Assembly: GCA_025463125.1 (NCBI GenBank)
Contig: JAOAPX010000071.1
Span: 1 to 51,776 of the forward strand
Length of the DNA stretch: 51,776 bases
Direction: 5' to 3'
Source: Acidobacteriota bacterium
GTDB taxonomy: Bacteria > Acidobacteriota > Blastocatellia > Pyrinomonadales > Pyrinomonadaceae
A program made the translations under genes and the position numbers. Positions 34,872 through 42,560 of this stretch are shown here, piece after piece. Each line of letters starts with the position of its first letter. Position 1 is the stretch's first letter. Below the pieces are notes generated by a model. The model made no database searches and had not been told where the DNA came from. It worked only from the letters and a program-made list of their open reading frames with translations.

Positions 34872-35260
34872 TTTATTACTCCTGAAATATTTTTAATTAT
34901 ACCTAAAGTTATACTTTTAATTCTCGCCGCCTTTTACTATTTCTAATACTTTAAAATCTATGTATTTTAAATAGTAGTAGTAGTAGAGCCTGTGGAAAAG
35001 TGGATAACCGACTTTATTGAAGCAATGATTAATCTTATACTTCCACAGGGCTTGTGGAAAACTTGTGGAAAACTCGTCAGCCTGTGGAAAAAAAAGACAG
35101 AAAAACACTTTTTCCTCATTTTCCACAGGCTGATTTTCGGTCTGCCTGTGGAAAAGTGGAAAACTTTGTTTAAAATACTGCGATTAGACACAATATCCAA
35201 ACACTCTAAAATTTCTCTTGTGGAAAACTTCCACTTAAATTTGCATCAAATTATCCTTAA
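34872..35260. other. oriC: Chromosomal replication origin (oriC), dnaA-dnaN intergenic region
   Basis: Seven exact DnaA boxes of the form TTTTCCACA: six as the complement TGTGGAAAA at 34991, 35053, 35064, 35083, 35147 and 35219, and one direct at 35119. Near-matches occur at 34999, 35039 and 35155. Boxes 35053 and 35064 are 11 bp apart, one helical turn. Boxes 35083 and 35119 lie in a perfect 14-bp inverted repeat (CAGCCTGTGGAAAA). An AT-rich stretch and a run of five TAG trinucleotides lie on the dnaN side. This is the B. subtilis-type layout (dnaA - origin - dnaN, same strand). Confidence 0.93.
34921..35007 (-). promoter_or_regulatory. Basal unwinding module: tandem DnaA boxes, GC-rich spacer, DnaA-trio
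   Basis: Read on the minus strand toward dnaN: TTATCCACT then TTTTCCACA (35007-34991), GGCT, then CTA five times (34986-34972), then AT-rich DNA to about 34921. The complementary strand carries the 3'-GAT-5' trinucleotides that DnaA is known to use to stretch single-stranded DNA in B. subtilis. Order, polarity and spacing match that system. Confidence 0.85.
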
Positions 35261-36718
35261 CTAACTGCAAAGATTATCTATAAGCTCGCTTACGACCCTG
35301 TGGAAATTCCTATCTTCCTTTATTACGGAATCAATCTTTTCCACCGAATGCATAACCGTCGTATGATGTTTTCCTCCAAACTCTCGCCCGATTTCCGGGA
35401 AGCTGTGTTTTGTCAGTCGTTTACAAAGATACATTGCAACCTGTCTCGGAACGGCGATCTGTCGTGAATTGTTTTTTGATTTTATTTCCTCAACCGACAG
35501 CTTGTAATGTCCCGCAACCGTTCTGGTAATTCTTTCCATCGATAAACTTTCCGGCTGCTCGTTATCGACGATATTGCGCATCGCGTCCTGCGCGAGCATT
35601 TTAGAAATCGGCATTCCGCGCAGAGAGGAAATCGCGACCAATCTGACCAGCGAACCTTCTAATTCGCGGATATTGCTGCGCACTTTCCCGGCGATAAAAA
35701 ACGCGATTTCATCCGGCAAGCTGACGCCGTCCAAATCCGCTTTACGTTTTAAAATCGCTACTTTTGTTTCTAAATCCGGCGGCTCGATATCTGCGATCAA
35801 GCCCCATTCAAATCTCGAATGAAGTCTTTCTTCAAGAGTCGGGATTTCGCGCGGCGGGCAATCCGAAGTGATAACGATTTGTTTCTGGTCGTTATGCAGC
35901 GCATTAAACGTGTGAAAAAATTCTTCCTGCGTGCGTTCCTTGCCAGCCATAAACTGCACGTCATCCATTAAAAGCACGTCGATCGAACGGTATTTTTCAC
36001 GAAACGTCTGCGTTTTGTCGTAACGAATCGCGTTGATCAATTCGTTCATAAATTTTTCGGAAGTAATATAAGCAACACGTAAATGACGGTTTCTTTCTTT
36101 TATCGAATGACCGATGGCATGCATTAAATGCGTTTTTCCCATCCCCACGCCGCCGTAAATAAATAAAGGATTGTAGGTTTTTCCAGGAGTTTCAGCCGCT
36201 CCTAAAGATGCGGCGTGAGCGAATTGATTACATGATCCGACGACAAAGGTTTTAAATGTGTATTTTTGATTGAGCGAATTTTCGATCGGTTCGATATCGA
36301 CGAAATTCGGCGAGCTGTTTTTTATTAAAACTTCCGGCTTTAATTTATCTATATAGTTAAAATTGTTTGTTTTCGGAGCATTGGAAAGATTTCTTTGTTT
36401 TTCGAAAAAGAATTCCGTCTCATCGTCGTCATCGTCAAAACTTTGTTCGGACATTTCGGATTCTTCGACTTCCCAATCCAGGCGATAGCTGGTCAGGTTT
36501 AATTCTTTTAATGTTTGGTTGATAACTTCTGAATAATAAGTGCTGACCCAATCCTTTGTTACCTGTCCGGCGCGGAGATGAAGAATTTTTTCGTTTTCAT
36601 CACAGCCGTCGAATTGAATCGGGCGAAACCACGAATCAAAAATTTGTTTATTCAGACGTTTTTCTACGGATTGAAGAATGTTATTCCAAACATTTTTGTT
36701 TTCCATCGAAGTTTCCAT
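35261..36718 (-). CDS. dnaA: Chromosomal replication initiator protein DnaA
   Basis: AAA+ initiator that binds DnaA boxes and unwinds oriC. Domain I is residues 1-80 (VWNNILQSVEKRLNKQIFDS). A short acidic domain II runs about 85-135, with SFDDDDDETEFFF near 93-105. Domain III has Walker A YGGVGMGKTH near 178-187 and Walker B LLMDDVQF near 239-246. Domain IV ends with the DNA-binding signature GGKHHTTVMHSVEKI near 448-462. At 485 residues it is normal. GGAG lies 8 nt before the first ATG (36718); a second ATG four codons later is less well placed. The upstream region carries further DnaA boxes, suggesting autoregulation. It is divergent from the nuclease-inhibitor gene. Confidence 0.98.
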   Translation of the reverse strand: METSMENKNVWNNILQSVEKRLNKQIFDSWFRPIQFDGCDENEKILHLRAGQVTKDWVSTYYSEVINQTLKELNLTSYRLDWEVEESEMSEQSFDDDDDETEFFFEKQRNLSNAPKTNNFNYIDKLKPEVLIKNSSPNFVDIEPIENSLNQKYTFKTFVVGSCNQFAHAASLGAAETPGKTYNPLFIYGGVGMGKTHLMHAIGHSIKERNRHLRVAYITSEKFMNELINAIRYDKTQTFREKYRSIDVLLMDDVQFMAGKERTQEEFFHTFNALHNDQKQIVITSDCPPREIPTLEERLHSRFEWGLIADIEPPDLETKVAILKRKADLDGVSLPDEIAFFIAGKVRSNIRELEGSLVRLVAISSLRGMPISKMLAQDAMRNIVDNEQPESLSMERITRTVAGHYKLSVEEIKSKNNSRQIAVPRQVAMYLCKRLTKHSFPEIGREFGGKHHTTVMHSVEKIDSVIKEDRNFHRVVSELIDNLCS

Positions 36719-36879
36719 ACTTTATCTCCGAAAATATTTTGTTAATTCTTTGGTAAAACTTTTAAGCAGATTTCTTATTTTTTTTTCTTAAGAGCAATGC
36801 GTTTTTTTACCGGTAAGGTTTTTAACAAATCATTTTATTTTTGGTAGTTTGAACGATATTTCAGTGCTAAATTTAAAAG

Positions 36880-36913
36880 TTTTCCACAGGGTTTTCCACA
36901 AGCTTGTGGAAAG
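36880..36913. promoter_or_regulatory. DnaA-box cluster and 20-bp palindrome upstream of dnaA
   Basis: TTTTCCACA at 36880-36888 and 36892-36900, and TGTGGAAAG at 36905-36913. The last two form a perfect 20-bp palindrome, TTTCCACAAGCTTGTGGAAA (36893-36912). The position, about 165 bp upstream of the dnaA start, suits autorepression by DnaA or a second origin part. Confidence 0.75.
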
Positions 36914-37086
36914 CTGCTTAAAAGTTAAAGTAAAACTTTAACTCTATTATTTTCAATAAGTTACGGGTAATATAATTGTTGAAAACGGGAGCAAGAGTAA
37001 CATATAAAATAGTCAGATGCAAGAAGAAATCCACAGGTTTTTCGAAAAACCTTTTTTACTGCCGAAAACCTTTTTTTAATATTGAC

Positions 37087-37114
37087 TTGGCAGAAATTTA
37101 GTTTGTGTTAGACT
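37087..37114 (+). promoter_or_regulatory. Putative extended -10 promoter of the nuclease-inhibitor gene
   Basis: TTGGCA (37087-37092), 16-bp spacer, then TGTTAGACT, an extended -10 element (TG at 37106-37107, TAGACT at 37109-37114). The predicted start is about 22 nt before the ATG at 37144. Confidence 0.45.
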
Positions 37115-37143
37115 GATTTCGCTTGAATTAATAAATAATAAAT

Positions 37144-37587
37144 ATGCGGGAAACTAAAAGAAAAACCGTCGGGATGAGAACCTCTGGATCTAAATCGAAC
37201 GATCTGCCCGAACAAATAAAAAAAGCCGCGAAGGGGTTGTATTACATCAGCGAAACCGACGCGGAAATTACGCCGTTTATAGGCGCCAAAGCAAAAACGG
37301 TTTCGAAAGAGGAAATATTACGGCAGACAAAAAACTCTTCGGACGCGCCGGTCGAAGAGAGAGATTTTTCCGAGATTTTTCAACGCTTAACAAAAATACA
37401 GGAGTGGTACGGAGAAGAAGAAATTGCGGCGGCGAATAAATTTGCCGCTCTCAAACAACTTCTGGAAAATAATTTGAAAGATTTGAAGGTTTACAAAATC
37501 GGAAATATTCAAATAGACATTTATTTCGTAGGGCTTGCACCTGAAAGCGTTTTGATGGGAATTAAAACGCAATCCGTTGAAACATAA
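37144..37587 (+). CDS. NuiA-like nuclease A inhibitor family protein
   Basis: 147-residue cytoplasmic protein of the family of Anabaena NuiA, which blocks the sugar-non-specific nuclease NucA. Supporting patterns: AAKGLYYISETDAEITPFIG near 28-47 (the family's S-E-[ST]-D stretch), FQRLTKIQEWYGEEE near 80-94, and the family's hallmark end: LKDLKVYKIGNIQIDIYFVG near 116-135 and GIKTQSVET at the C-terminus. NucA-type nucleases bear a DRGH motif, and such a protein is encoded at 11073-14504, about 23 kb away. Whether this inhibitor binds that nuclease is inference. The first 25 residues are basic and look disordered. It is divergent from dnaA and has no obvious Shine-Dalgarno site. Confidence 0.85.
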   Translation: MRETKRKTVGMRTSGSKSNDLPEQIKKAAKGLYYISETDAEITPFIGAKAKTVSKEEILRQTKNSSDAPVEERDFSEIFQRLTKIQEWYGEEEIAAANKFAALKQLLENNLKDLKVYKIGNIQIDIYFVGLAPESVLMGIKTQSVET

Positions 37588-37606
37588 AAGGTTAGTAAAA
37601 TACAAA

Positions 37607-37639
37607 AAGAGAAAAGATTTGATAAAAACCTTTTCTCTT
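37607..37639. terminator. Terminator between inhibitor and GIN-domain genes
   Basis: Perfect 10-bp stem AAGAGAAAAG (37607-37616) and CTTTTCTCTT (37630-37639) with a 13-nt loop. T-rich sequence follows on the minus strand, so it fits the GIN-domain gene best and may serve both convergent genes. Confidence 0.7.
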
Positions 37640-37658
37640 GAAGCCGCTTTTTATTATA

Positions 37659-38357
37659 TTAATTTTCCTTTACCGAGCTTGCGCCCGAGGTTTTCTTTAA
37701 CAGATTTTTCGGAGTTCCGGAATAATCTATGCTGCTTGCGCCGGAAGCATCGGTTTTTAATTCAATTGTCGCAAAAACGCTGACCGAGCTTGCGCCGCTT
37801 GCTTCGACCGAAGCGTTTTCGGTTATCAAATTTCTCGCGTTAACTTTGCTCGCTCCGCTGACGTCAGCCTTCAAATTTACAGAATTGCCTTCAACCGAGA
37901 CTTTTGAAGCGCCGCTCGCGTCGATATTCAACATTTGATTGTTCAAATCAGATACAGAAACTTTCGATGCGCCGGAAACATCAAGATTTTCAATATCAGG
38001 CGCCGAAATGCGAACGCGAATCGGATTTCCGGTAGAAATTTTCTCAATCGTCGAAAGATGCAAAATGCCGTCTTTTACTTCGGTTTTGATTAAACGAAGA
38101 ATATTATCATCGGCTTCCAGCTCGACGCCAAAATCCTTCTGCGCCGTTATTTCAACGTGAAAAGCGCCACCTACGTCTATGCCTCGAAAATCATCGACCC
38201 GACGATTTTCTGTTTCGACGTTTCCTGAACCGGAAATTCCGCTGCCGACTGGGAAGTTGAAAACGTTTGCAGTCGCCCGGTCGGAAGATATTAAATTCGC
38301 GACGATCACTCCGGTTATTAACGCCAGTATAAAAATTATAAAACCAAATTTTTTCAT
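37659..38357 (-). CDS. GIN-domain protein (DUF2807, putative auto-transporter adhesin family)
   Basis: Extracytoplasmic beta-helix protein of 232 residues. The N-terminus is a signal or anchor segment (MKKFGFIIFILALITGVIVA). A SGSGNVETENRRVDDFRGID opening follows, with the G-x-G-N and F-x-x-I-x-V pattern of the GIN domain. Then come repeated S-G-A-S rungs: LDVSGASKVSV, IDASGASKVSV, ADVSGASKV, VEASGASSVSV, TDASGASSIDY and KTSGASSVKEN, spaced about 20 residues apart. These form a right-handed beta-helix. Function is unknown, with surface adhesion only a database label. GGAGG stands 7 nt before the ATG, one of the best ribosome sites in the window. Confidence 0.9.
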   Translation of the reverse strand: MKKFGFIIFILALITGVIVANLISSDRATANVFNFPVGSGISGSGNVETENRRVDDFRGIDVGGAFHVEITAQKDFGVELEADDNILRLIKTEVKDGILHLSTIEKISTGNPIRVRISAPDIENLDVSGASKVSVSDLNNQMLNIDASGASKVSVEGNSVNLKADVSGASKVNARNLITENASVEASGASSVSVFATIELKTDASGASSIDYSGTPKNLLKKTSGASSVKEN

Positions 38358-38453
38358 TTATTGCCTCCGTAATTTCAAATAATCGTAAAGGTAACGAAGC
38401 AGCCCGGCGGCAAGTTCCCGTTTTTTATTGTTGATTAAAAAAAATAAAGTTAA

Positions 38454-38499
38454 AATATTGAAAGCTAAACATTTATAATATTGAAAGCTAAACATTTAT
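38454..38499. repeat. Perfect 23-bp tandem duplication in a 5' leader
   Basis: Two identical 23-bp units (AATATTGAAAGCTAAACATT followed by TAT) stand head to tail at 38454-38476 and 38477-38499, directly before AAGGAGG of the DUF6766 gene. A recent slippage or duplication event is likely. Confidence 0.9.
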
Positions 38500-38509
38500 A
38501 AGGAGGATT

Positions 38510-39172
38510 ATGCGTTTTTTTCGTGAAAATGGTTTGTCGATCGCTTTATTCAGTTTATTTTTTATTTCCGTTATAGGGCAATATTTTACCGGTTTAGCTG
38601 AGTATAACGAGGATCTGAAGACTCATCGCCAGGCGGAAGTTTCCGCGATCGAATATTTAGGCGAAGGGCATTTTATTGAAGCCATTTTTGAAAATTGGGA
38701 AAGCGAATTTTTGCAGATGGGAATGTACGTCGTTTTGACGGTTTTTCTATATCAAAAAGGCTCGTCCGAATCGAAAACGCCCGGAACGCTTGATCGCGTA
38801 GATATAATCCTCGATAAAGAATTTCTCAATAAAGATGCGCCCGCGCCGGTAAAGCGCGGCGGCTTTTCATTGAAAATTTATCAAAACTCTCTGAGCATCG
38901 CTTTTTTTCTGCTTTTCTTTATTTCTTTTTATCTGCACGCTTACGGCGGAGCGAAAGATTACAACAAAGAACAAACCACGCACGGTCAAACGACCGTAAC
39001 GGTAACGGAATATATGACGACTTCGCGTTTTTGGTTTGAATCTTTTCAAAACTGGCAGAGCGAATTTCTCTCGATGGGCTTGATGGTCGTTTTATCTATT
39101 TTCCTGCGCCAGAAGGGATCGCCCGAATCAAAACCGGTTGACGCGCCGCATTCGGAGACAGGAACCGGTTAA
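38510..39172 (+). CDS. DUF6766 family membrane protein with internal duplication
   Basis: 220-residue inner-membrane protein consisting of two similar halves. Each has an N-terminal membrane segment (ENGLSIALFSLFFISVIGQY near 6-25; QNSLSIAFFLLFFISFYLHA near 124-143). Each then has a short polar stretch with EYN or DYNKE, and a second segment after F-x-N-W-x-S-E-F (ENWESEFLQMGMYVVLTVFL near 61-80; QNWQSEFLSMGLMVVLSIFL near 181-200). Each half ends in QKGSxESK. Four membrane helices are predicted. The function of DUF6766 is not known. An ideal AAGGAGG lies 4-5 nt upstream of the ATG, behind a tandem 23-bp repeat. The gene is convergent with the DUF445 gene. Confidence 0.88.
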   Translation: MRFFRENGLSIALFSLFFISVIGQYFTGLAEYNEDLKTHRQAEVSAIEYLGEGHFIEAIFENWESEFLQMGMYVVLTVFLYQKGSSESKTPGTLDRVDIILDKEFLNKDAPAPVKRGGFSLKIYQNSLSIAFFLLFFISFYLHAYGGAKDYNKEQTTHGQTTVTVTEYMTTSRFWFESFQNWQSEFLSMGLMVVLSIFLRQKGSPESKPVDAPHSETGTG

Positions 39173-39229
39173 AACAAATTCAGAATATAGAAGTTTTTTA
39201 CTCGTTTTTGTTCGAAAAAAATCTGAATT

Positions 39230-40834
39230 TCAGTGGCGCGCAAAAAAATAAAACTGAAACGCCTGCATAATGCCGATAATTAGACCGAACAAAGCGCCGA
39301 ATAATTCGATCGTGCGCAGATGTTCCTTGGCGACGGACAAGACGAGCGCTTCGAGTTTCTCGACCGGATAATTATTGATTTTTTCGCGCACGACATTGCC
39401 GACGTCGAATTCGCGAATCGCTTCGGGCAGTTTTTCGCGAGCCGCCGTCACGATCGTTTCGGTCAGAGACTGGCTGGCTTCGCGCAATTTTGTTTCGGAA
39501 ATATAATCGGAAAGCTTGCCGATCGGCGCTGACAAAGCTTTTTCGATTTGCCGCGAAAGAACCGCGTTGAGAATGTTCGATGTTTCCTCGCGCGATAAAA
39601 CTTTCTGCATTCCTTTCGATAGAATATTTTTCAGCTTTTCTTCGGATTCCGAATGAAGCGTTTCCAAAATGGCGTCGATGCTGTGCGGGCGAAGTTTTTG
39701 CAGGGTATCGGTCAGATAAGCCGAAATTGACCTTAGCATCTCTTCGCCGCGCAAAAGCGACAGAGCGCCTTTCAGAATTTGCGATTTCAAACTTTCGAGC
39801 TGATCCGGGACGATCGTTCCGATAACTTCGGGAAGCGGTCTTAAAAGCGCGTTGTCGATCGTCGTATTCAGAAAATTTCTCGCTTCCTGCGCGAAAAAGT
39901 CACCGCGCAAAGTTTCCTCGATGCGTTTCGGCAGGTTTACGTTAACTAAATCATCGACTTCCTTAAGCAAGTTTTCGCGCGATACGAATATTTTCTTAAA
40001 AAACGGCAGTTGTTCGTAATAAGTATGAACTTCGCGTTTGATCAGCGCGCCGATCTGGTCGCGCGTTCGGTCGGCGGCGGCAATTTGCGCTAATTGGTGA
40101 ATTATCGGTTCGATCTGCTCGGCGGCTTTTTCTTTTAAGAGACCAACGGCTTCGTTCGTAAACATCTGTCCGAGCGGCGTTTCGGTTTTCGCCAGATCGT
40201 CTACGCGGCGATCTATAAAATCCTTGATTTTCAGAGCGAACGCAGGCTGGCGGACGGCGGATTGAATGCGCGTTTCGAGAAATCCAAGAATTTTATTAAA
40301 GTTTTCCTCGTCAACGACTTCAGACACGCGGCGCGACAAAACTTCATCGACGCGGCGCTCGACGAACCCGTGAAGCGTTCGCAGAGTTTCTTCGCTCTGC
40401 AAAACGTTTTCGATATGCTCGGCGACTTTCAATTGTAGAGAAGCGATCGCGTCGAGCACGGGCGCGCGGACGTTTGCCGGCAAAGCTTCAATCAACGAAG
40501 GATAATCTCTGGATAAAATTTCTTCGGTGTAAGAATCGACGACCTTCTGGATTTTGCGCCGCAGAAAATCTTTCTTAAAAAGCTCGTCCAAAATCGTTTC
40601 CTGTGAAACCAATTCCTCGCCGACGGCTTTGCCGATGGCTTCGGCAAGGCGCGTGCGATGTTTCGGAATCATTCCCTGCGGAAAAAGCGTGATGCCGAAC
40701 ACCTTAAACGGCAGGCGCGGTCTGAAAAGCATCCTGACAGCCAGCCAGGCTCCCAGATAACCGTGTACCGTGGCAAATAAAATCAGTGAAGTTATTTGAA
40801 CCCAGATGTTTCCGAAAAAATTTGAAAAATCCAT
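39230..40834 (-). CDS. DUF445 family membrane protein (YheB-like)
   Basis: 534-residue protein with membrane segments at both ends and a long helical middle. The N-terminal segment (ITSLILFATVHGYLGAWLAV near 14-33) is followed by the DUF445 signature MLFRPRLPFKVFG and LFPQGMIPKHRTRLAEAIG near 50-68. A C-terminal hairpin segment is IELFGALFGLIIGIMQAFQF near 508-527. The middle consists of amphipathic helices and is a good candidate for coiled coil. The signature suggests the N-terminal loop faces the cytoplasm. No role is established for most members. Read-through from the gene upstream is probably blocked by the hairpin at 40847-40923. Confidence 0.88.
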   Translation of the reverse strand: MDFSNFFGNIWVQITSLILFATVHGYLGAWLAVRMLFRPRLPFKVFGITLFPQGMIPKHRTRLAEAIGKAVGEELVSQETILDELFKKDFLRRKIQKVVDSYTEEILSRDYPSLIEALPANVRAPVLDAIASLQLKVAEHIENVLQSEETLRTLHGFVERRVDEVLSRRVSEVVDEENFNKILGFLETRIQSAVRQPAFALKIKDFIDRRVDDLAKTETPLGQMFTNEAVGLLKEKAAEQIEPIIHQLAQIAAADRTRDQIGALIKREVHTYYEQLPFFKKIFVSRENLLKEVDDLVNVNLPKRIEETLRGDFFAQEARNFLNTTIDNALLRPLPEVIGTIVPDQLESLKSQILKGALSLLRGEEMLRSISAYLTDTLQKLRPHSIDAILETLHSESEEKLKNILSKGMQKVLSREETSNILNAVLSRQIEKALSAPIGKLSDYISETKLREASQSLTETIVTAAREKLPEAIREFDVGNVVREKINNYPVEKLEALVLSVAKEHLRTIELFGALFGLIIGIMQAFQFYFFARH

Positions 40835-40846
40835 TCCGTTTAAAAA

Positions 40847-40923
40847 AGCCGCAAAATGCCGGAAAACAGCAAAATAAAAGATAGTTTATGAATTTATAAA
40901 CTATTTTCGGGCATTTTGCGGCT
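40847..40923 (-). terminator. Long terminator hairpin before the DUF445 gene
   Basis: Arms of 14 bp (AGCCGCAAAATGCC at 40847-40860, complement at 40910-40923), plus an inner hairpin (ATAGTTTAT/ATAAACTAT) in the loop. Read on the minus strand a run of T follows. It terminates the 40931-41314 gene. Confidence 0.85.
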
Positions 40924-40930
40924 AATCGAT

Positions 40931-41314
40931 CTAAAAAACCTGAAAACCTTTTGATTTCAAACAAAAATCCGAAAAATCTTTTAACCAATCATAATTTACG
41001 CTGTAATTTTTCCATTGCTCGTCTTCGTCTTTGTACAAAGTGCCGTCATCGGGCGCGTCCGTGACGCTCAAATCGGCAAACATCCTTTTATTCGGTTCTA
41101 ATTTCGGCAAAATCTCGTCGCGAATTTTCTCGCCGATCAAATGCGATTCTTCTTTTTCGAGTTTGACGCCGGTGCCGTTGTAATTCATTTGCTTTATTTT
41201 GCCTTCGCTTAAAATATCAAAGCTTTTAATCACTTCGAGCGCCGCCTTCCAGTTCCAAACGTTCGCGGTAAACTCGAAGTTTTCCGAACCTAAATCCAAT
41301 AATGTGAAACTCAT
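40931..41314 (-). CDS. Hypothetical protein, 127 aa
   Basis: No family recognised. The protein is soluble with alternating hydrophobic residues and no signal peptide. It begins MSFTLLDLGSENFEFTANVW, has an amphipathic helix KAALEVIKSFDILSEGKIKQ near 23-42, and a region of charged residues (LEKEESHLIGEKIRDEILPK near 51-70). It ends YDWLKDFSDFCLKSKGFQVF. The composition and codon use match neighbouring genes. GGAG sits 8 nt before the ATG and a strong terminator follows, so it is probably a real monocistronic gene. Its place between DUF445 and purM gives no functional hint. Confidence 0.7.
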   Translation of the reverse strand: MSFTLLDLGSENFEFTANVWNWKAALEVIKSFDILSEGKIKQMNYNGTGVKLEKEESHLIGEKIRDEILPKLEPNKRMFADLSVTDAPDDGTLYKDEDEQWKNYSVNYDWLKDFSDFCLKSKGFQVF

Positions 41315-41462
41315 AAATTTTCTCCAACAAAATGCTAAACGCGCCGGGCTTAATTAGTCAATTAATTTTAACTTATAAAGAAAAATGCGCGAGCCGAAAA
41401 CTTAGTAAAATTTTATAAATTTAAGTTTTTGTTTTCGTGAAAATAAACTTTTGTCTGCGTCG

Positions 41463-41491
41463 TGGATAAATTACTATTTGCGGTTTATAAT
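41463..41491 (+). promoter_or_regulatory. Putative sigma70-type promoter of purMN
   Basis: TGGATA (41463-41468), a 17-bp spacer and a perfect TATAAT (41486-41491). The predicted start lies about 25 nt before the purM ATG. Confidence 0.5.
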
Positions 41492-41522
41492 TTCGTTTTC
41501 AGTATTTTCAGTATTCAGTATT

Positions 41523-42560
41523 ATGTCAAAATCAATTTCATATTCGGATGCGGGCGTTTCGATCGATAACGCGAATATTGCGCTCGATAAAATCAAAAAT
41601 TACGCCAAATCAACCTTTAATGCGCAAACTTTGACGGAAATCGGCAGTTTCGGCGGAATGTTTTCGGGCGCGTTTCCCGGAATGAGCGAACCTATTTTAG
41701 TGGCTTCGGCTGACGGCGTCGGCACAAAATTGAAAATCGCTTTTTTAACCGGCGTGCACGATACGGTCGGGCAAGACCTTGTAAATCACTGCGTTAACGA
41801 CATTTTAGTGCAGGGCGCGCGACCTTTGTTTTTTCTCGATTATTTCGCGACCGGGAAACTCGAACCGGCAACAACCGCGTCGGTCGTCGAAGGAATGGCG
41901 AAAGCCTGTAAGGAAAACGGCTGCGTTCTGCTCGGCGGTGAAACCGCAGAAATGCCGGATTTTTACCCTGTAGGCGAATACGATCTGGCTGGATTTATCG
42001 TCGGCGTCGTCGATAAATCGAAAGTTATCGACGGCAAACAAATCGAGGCGGGCGATGTGGTTTTAGCTCTGCCTGCAAGCGGTTTGCAAACAAACGGCTA
42101 TTCGCTTGCGCGAAAACTGCTTTTCGATGTCGCGGGCTACACGGTCGATACGAAACTCGAACAATTAAACGGCGAAACACTGGCGGAAGCTTTGCTGACG
42201 CCGCACGCGAGTTTTTTAAAACCGCTTGAACAATTGCTCGACACCGGCAAAATCAAAGGCTTGGTTCATATTACGGGCGGCGGTCTGCTCGAAAATATTC
42301 CGCGCGTTTTGCCCGGAAACGTTTCCGTCGAAATTGAAAAAGGAACTTGGGACGAGCTTCCGATTTTCAGTTTGATGCAGCAAATCGGAAACGTCGAGGA
42401 AAGAGAAATGTTCCGCACCTTTAATATGGGCGTTGGAATGGTCGTTATCTGCCGCCCGGACGATGCGCCGCAAATTAAGGCTCATATCGAGAATTTCGGC
42501 GAGAAATGTTTTGAAATCGGTCGCGTAACCGCCGGAAACAAAGAAGTTGTCATTAAATGA
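41523..42560 (+). CDS. purM: Phosphoribosylformylglycinamidine cyclo-ligase (AIR synthetase)
   Basis: ATP-dependent ring closure of FGAM to AIR in purine synthesis. I start at the ATG at 41523 (345 residues, the family length); the open frame upstream to 41451 is a hydrophobic artefact overlapping the promoter. Motifs: SYSDAGVSIDNANIALDKIK at the start (the Asp/Asn-rich ATP-binding stretch), ASADGVGTKLKIAF near 59-72, DLVNHCVNDILVQGARPLFF near 83-102, ALPASGLQTNGYSLARKLLF near 181-200 and HITGGGLLENIPRVLPG near 247-263. The last four bases overlap the purN start (ATGA), showing translational coupling. No Shine-Dalgarno site is seen; three direct repeats of CAGTATT end at the start codon. Confidence 0.97.
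   Translation: MSKSISYSDAGVSIDNANIALDKIKNYAKSTFNAQTLTEIGSFGGMFSGAFPGMSEPILVASADGVGTKLKIAFLTGVHDTVGQDLVNHCVNDILVQGARPLFFLDYFATGKLEPATTASVVEGMAKACKENGCVLLGGETAEMPDFYPVGEYDLAGFIVGVVDKSKVIDGKQIEAGDVVLALPASGLQTNGYSLARKLLFDVAGYTVDTKLEQLNGETLAEALLTPHASFLKPLEQLLDTGKIKGLVHITGGGLLENIPRVLPGNVSVEIEKGTWDELPIFSLMQQIGNVEEREMFRTFNMGVGMVVICRPDDAPQIKAHIENFGEKCFEIGRVTAGNKEVVIK

Larger units (their letters stand above)
36719..37143. other. Divergent region between dnaA and the nuclease-inhibitor gene
   Basis: 425 bp without a gene. It contains the dnaA ribosome site, DnaA boxes at 36880-36913, a diverged box near 37027-37035 (ATCCACA) and a promoter-like pair at 37087-37114 facing right. The left third is AT-rich. 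It could be the second part of a bipartite origin. Confidence 0.7.
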
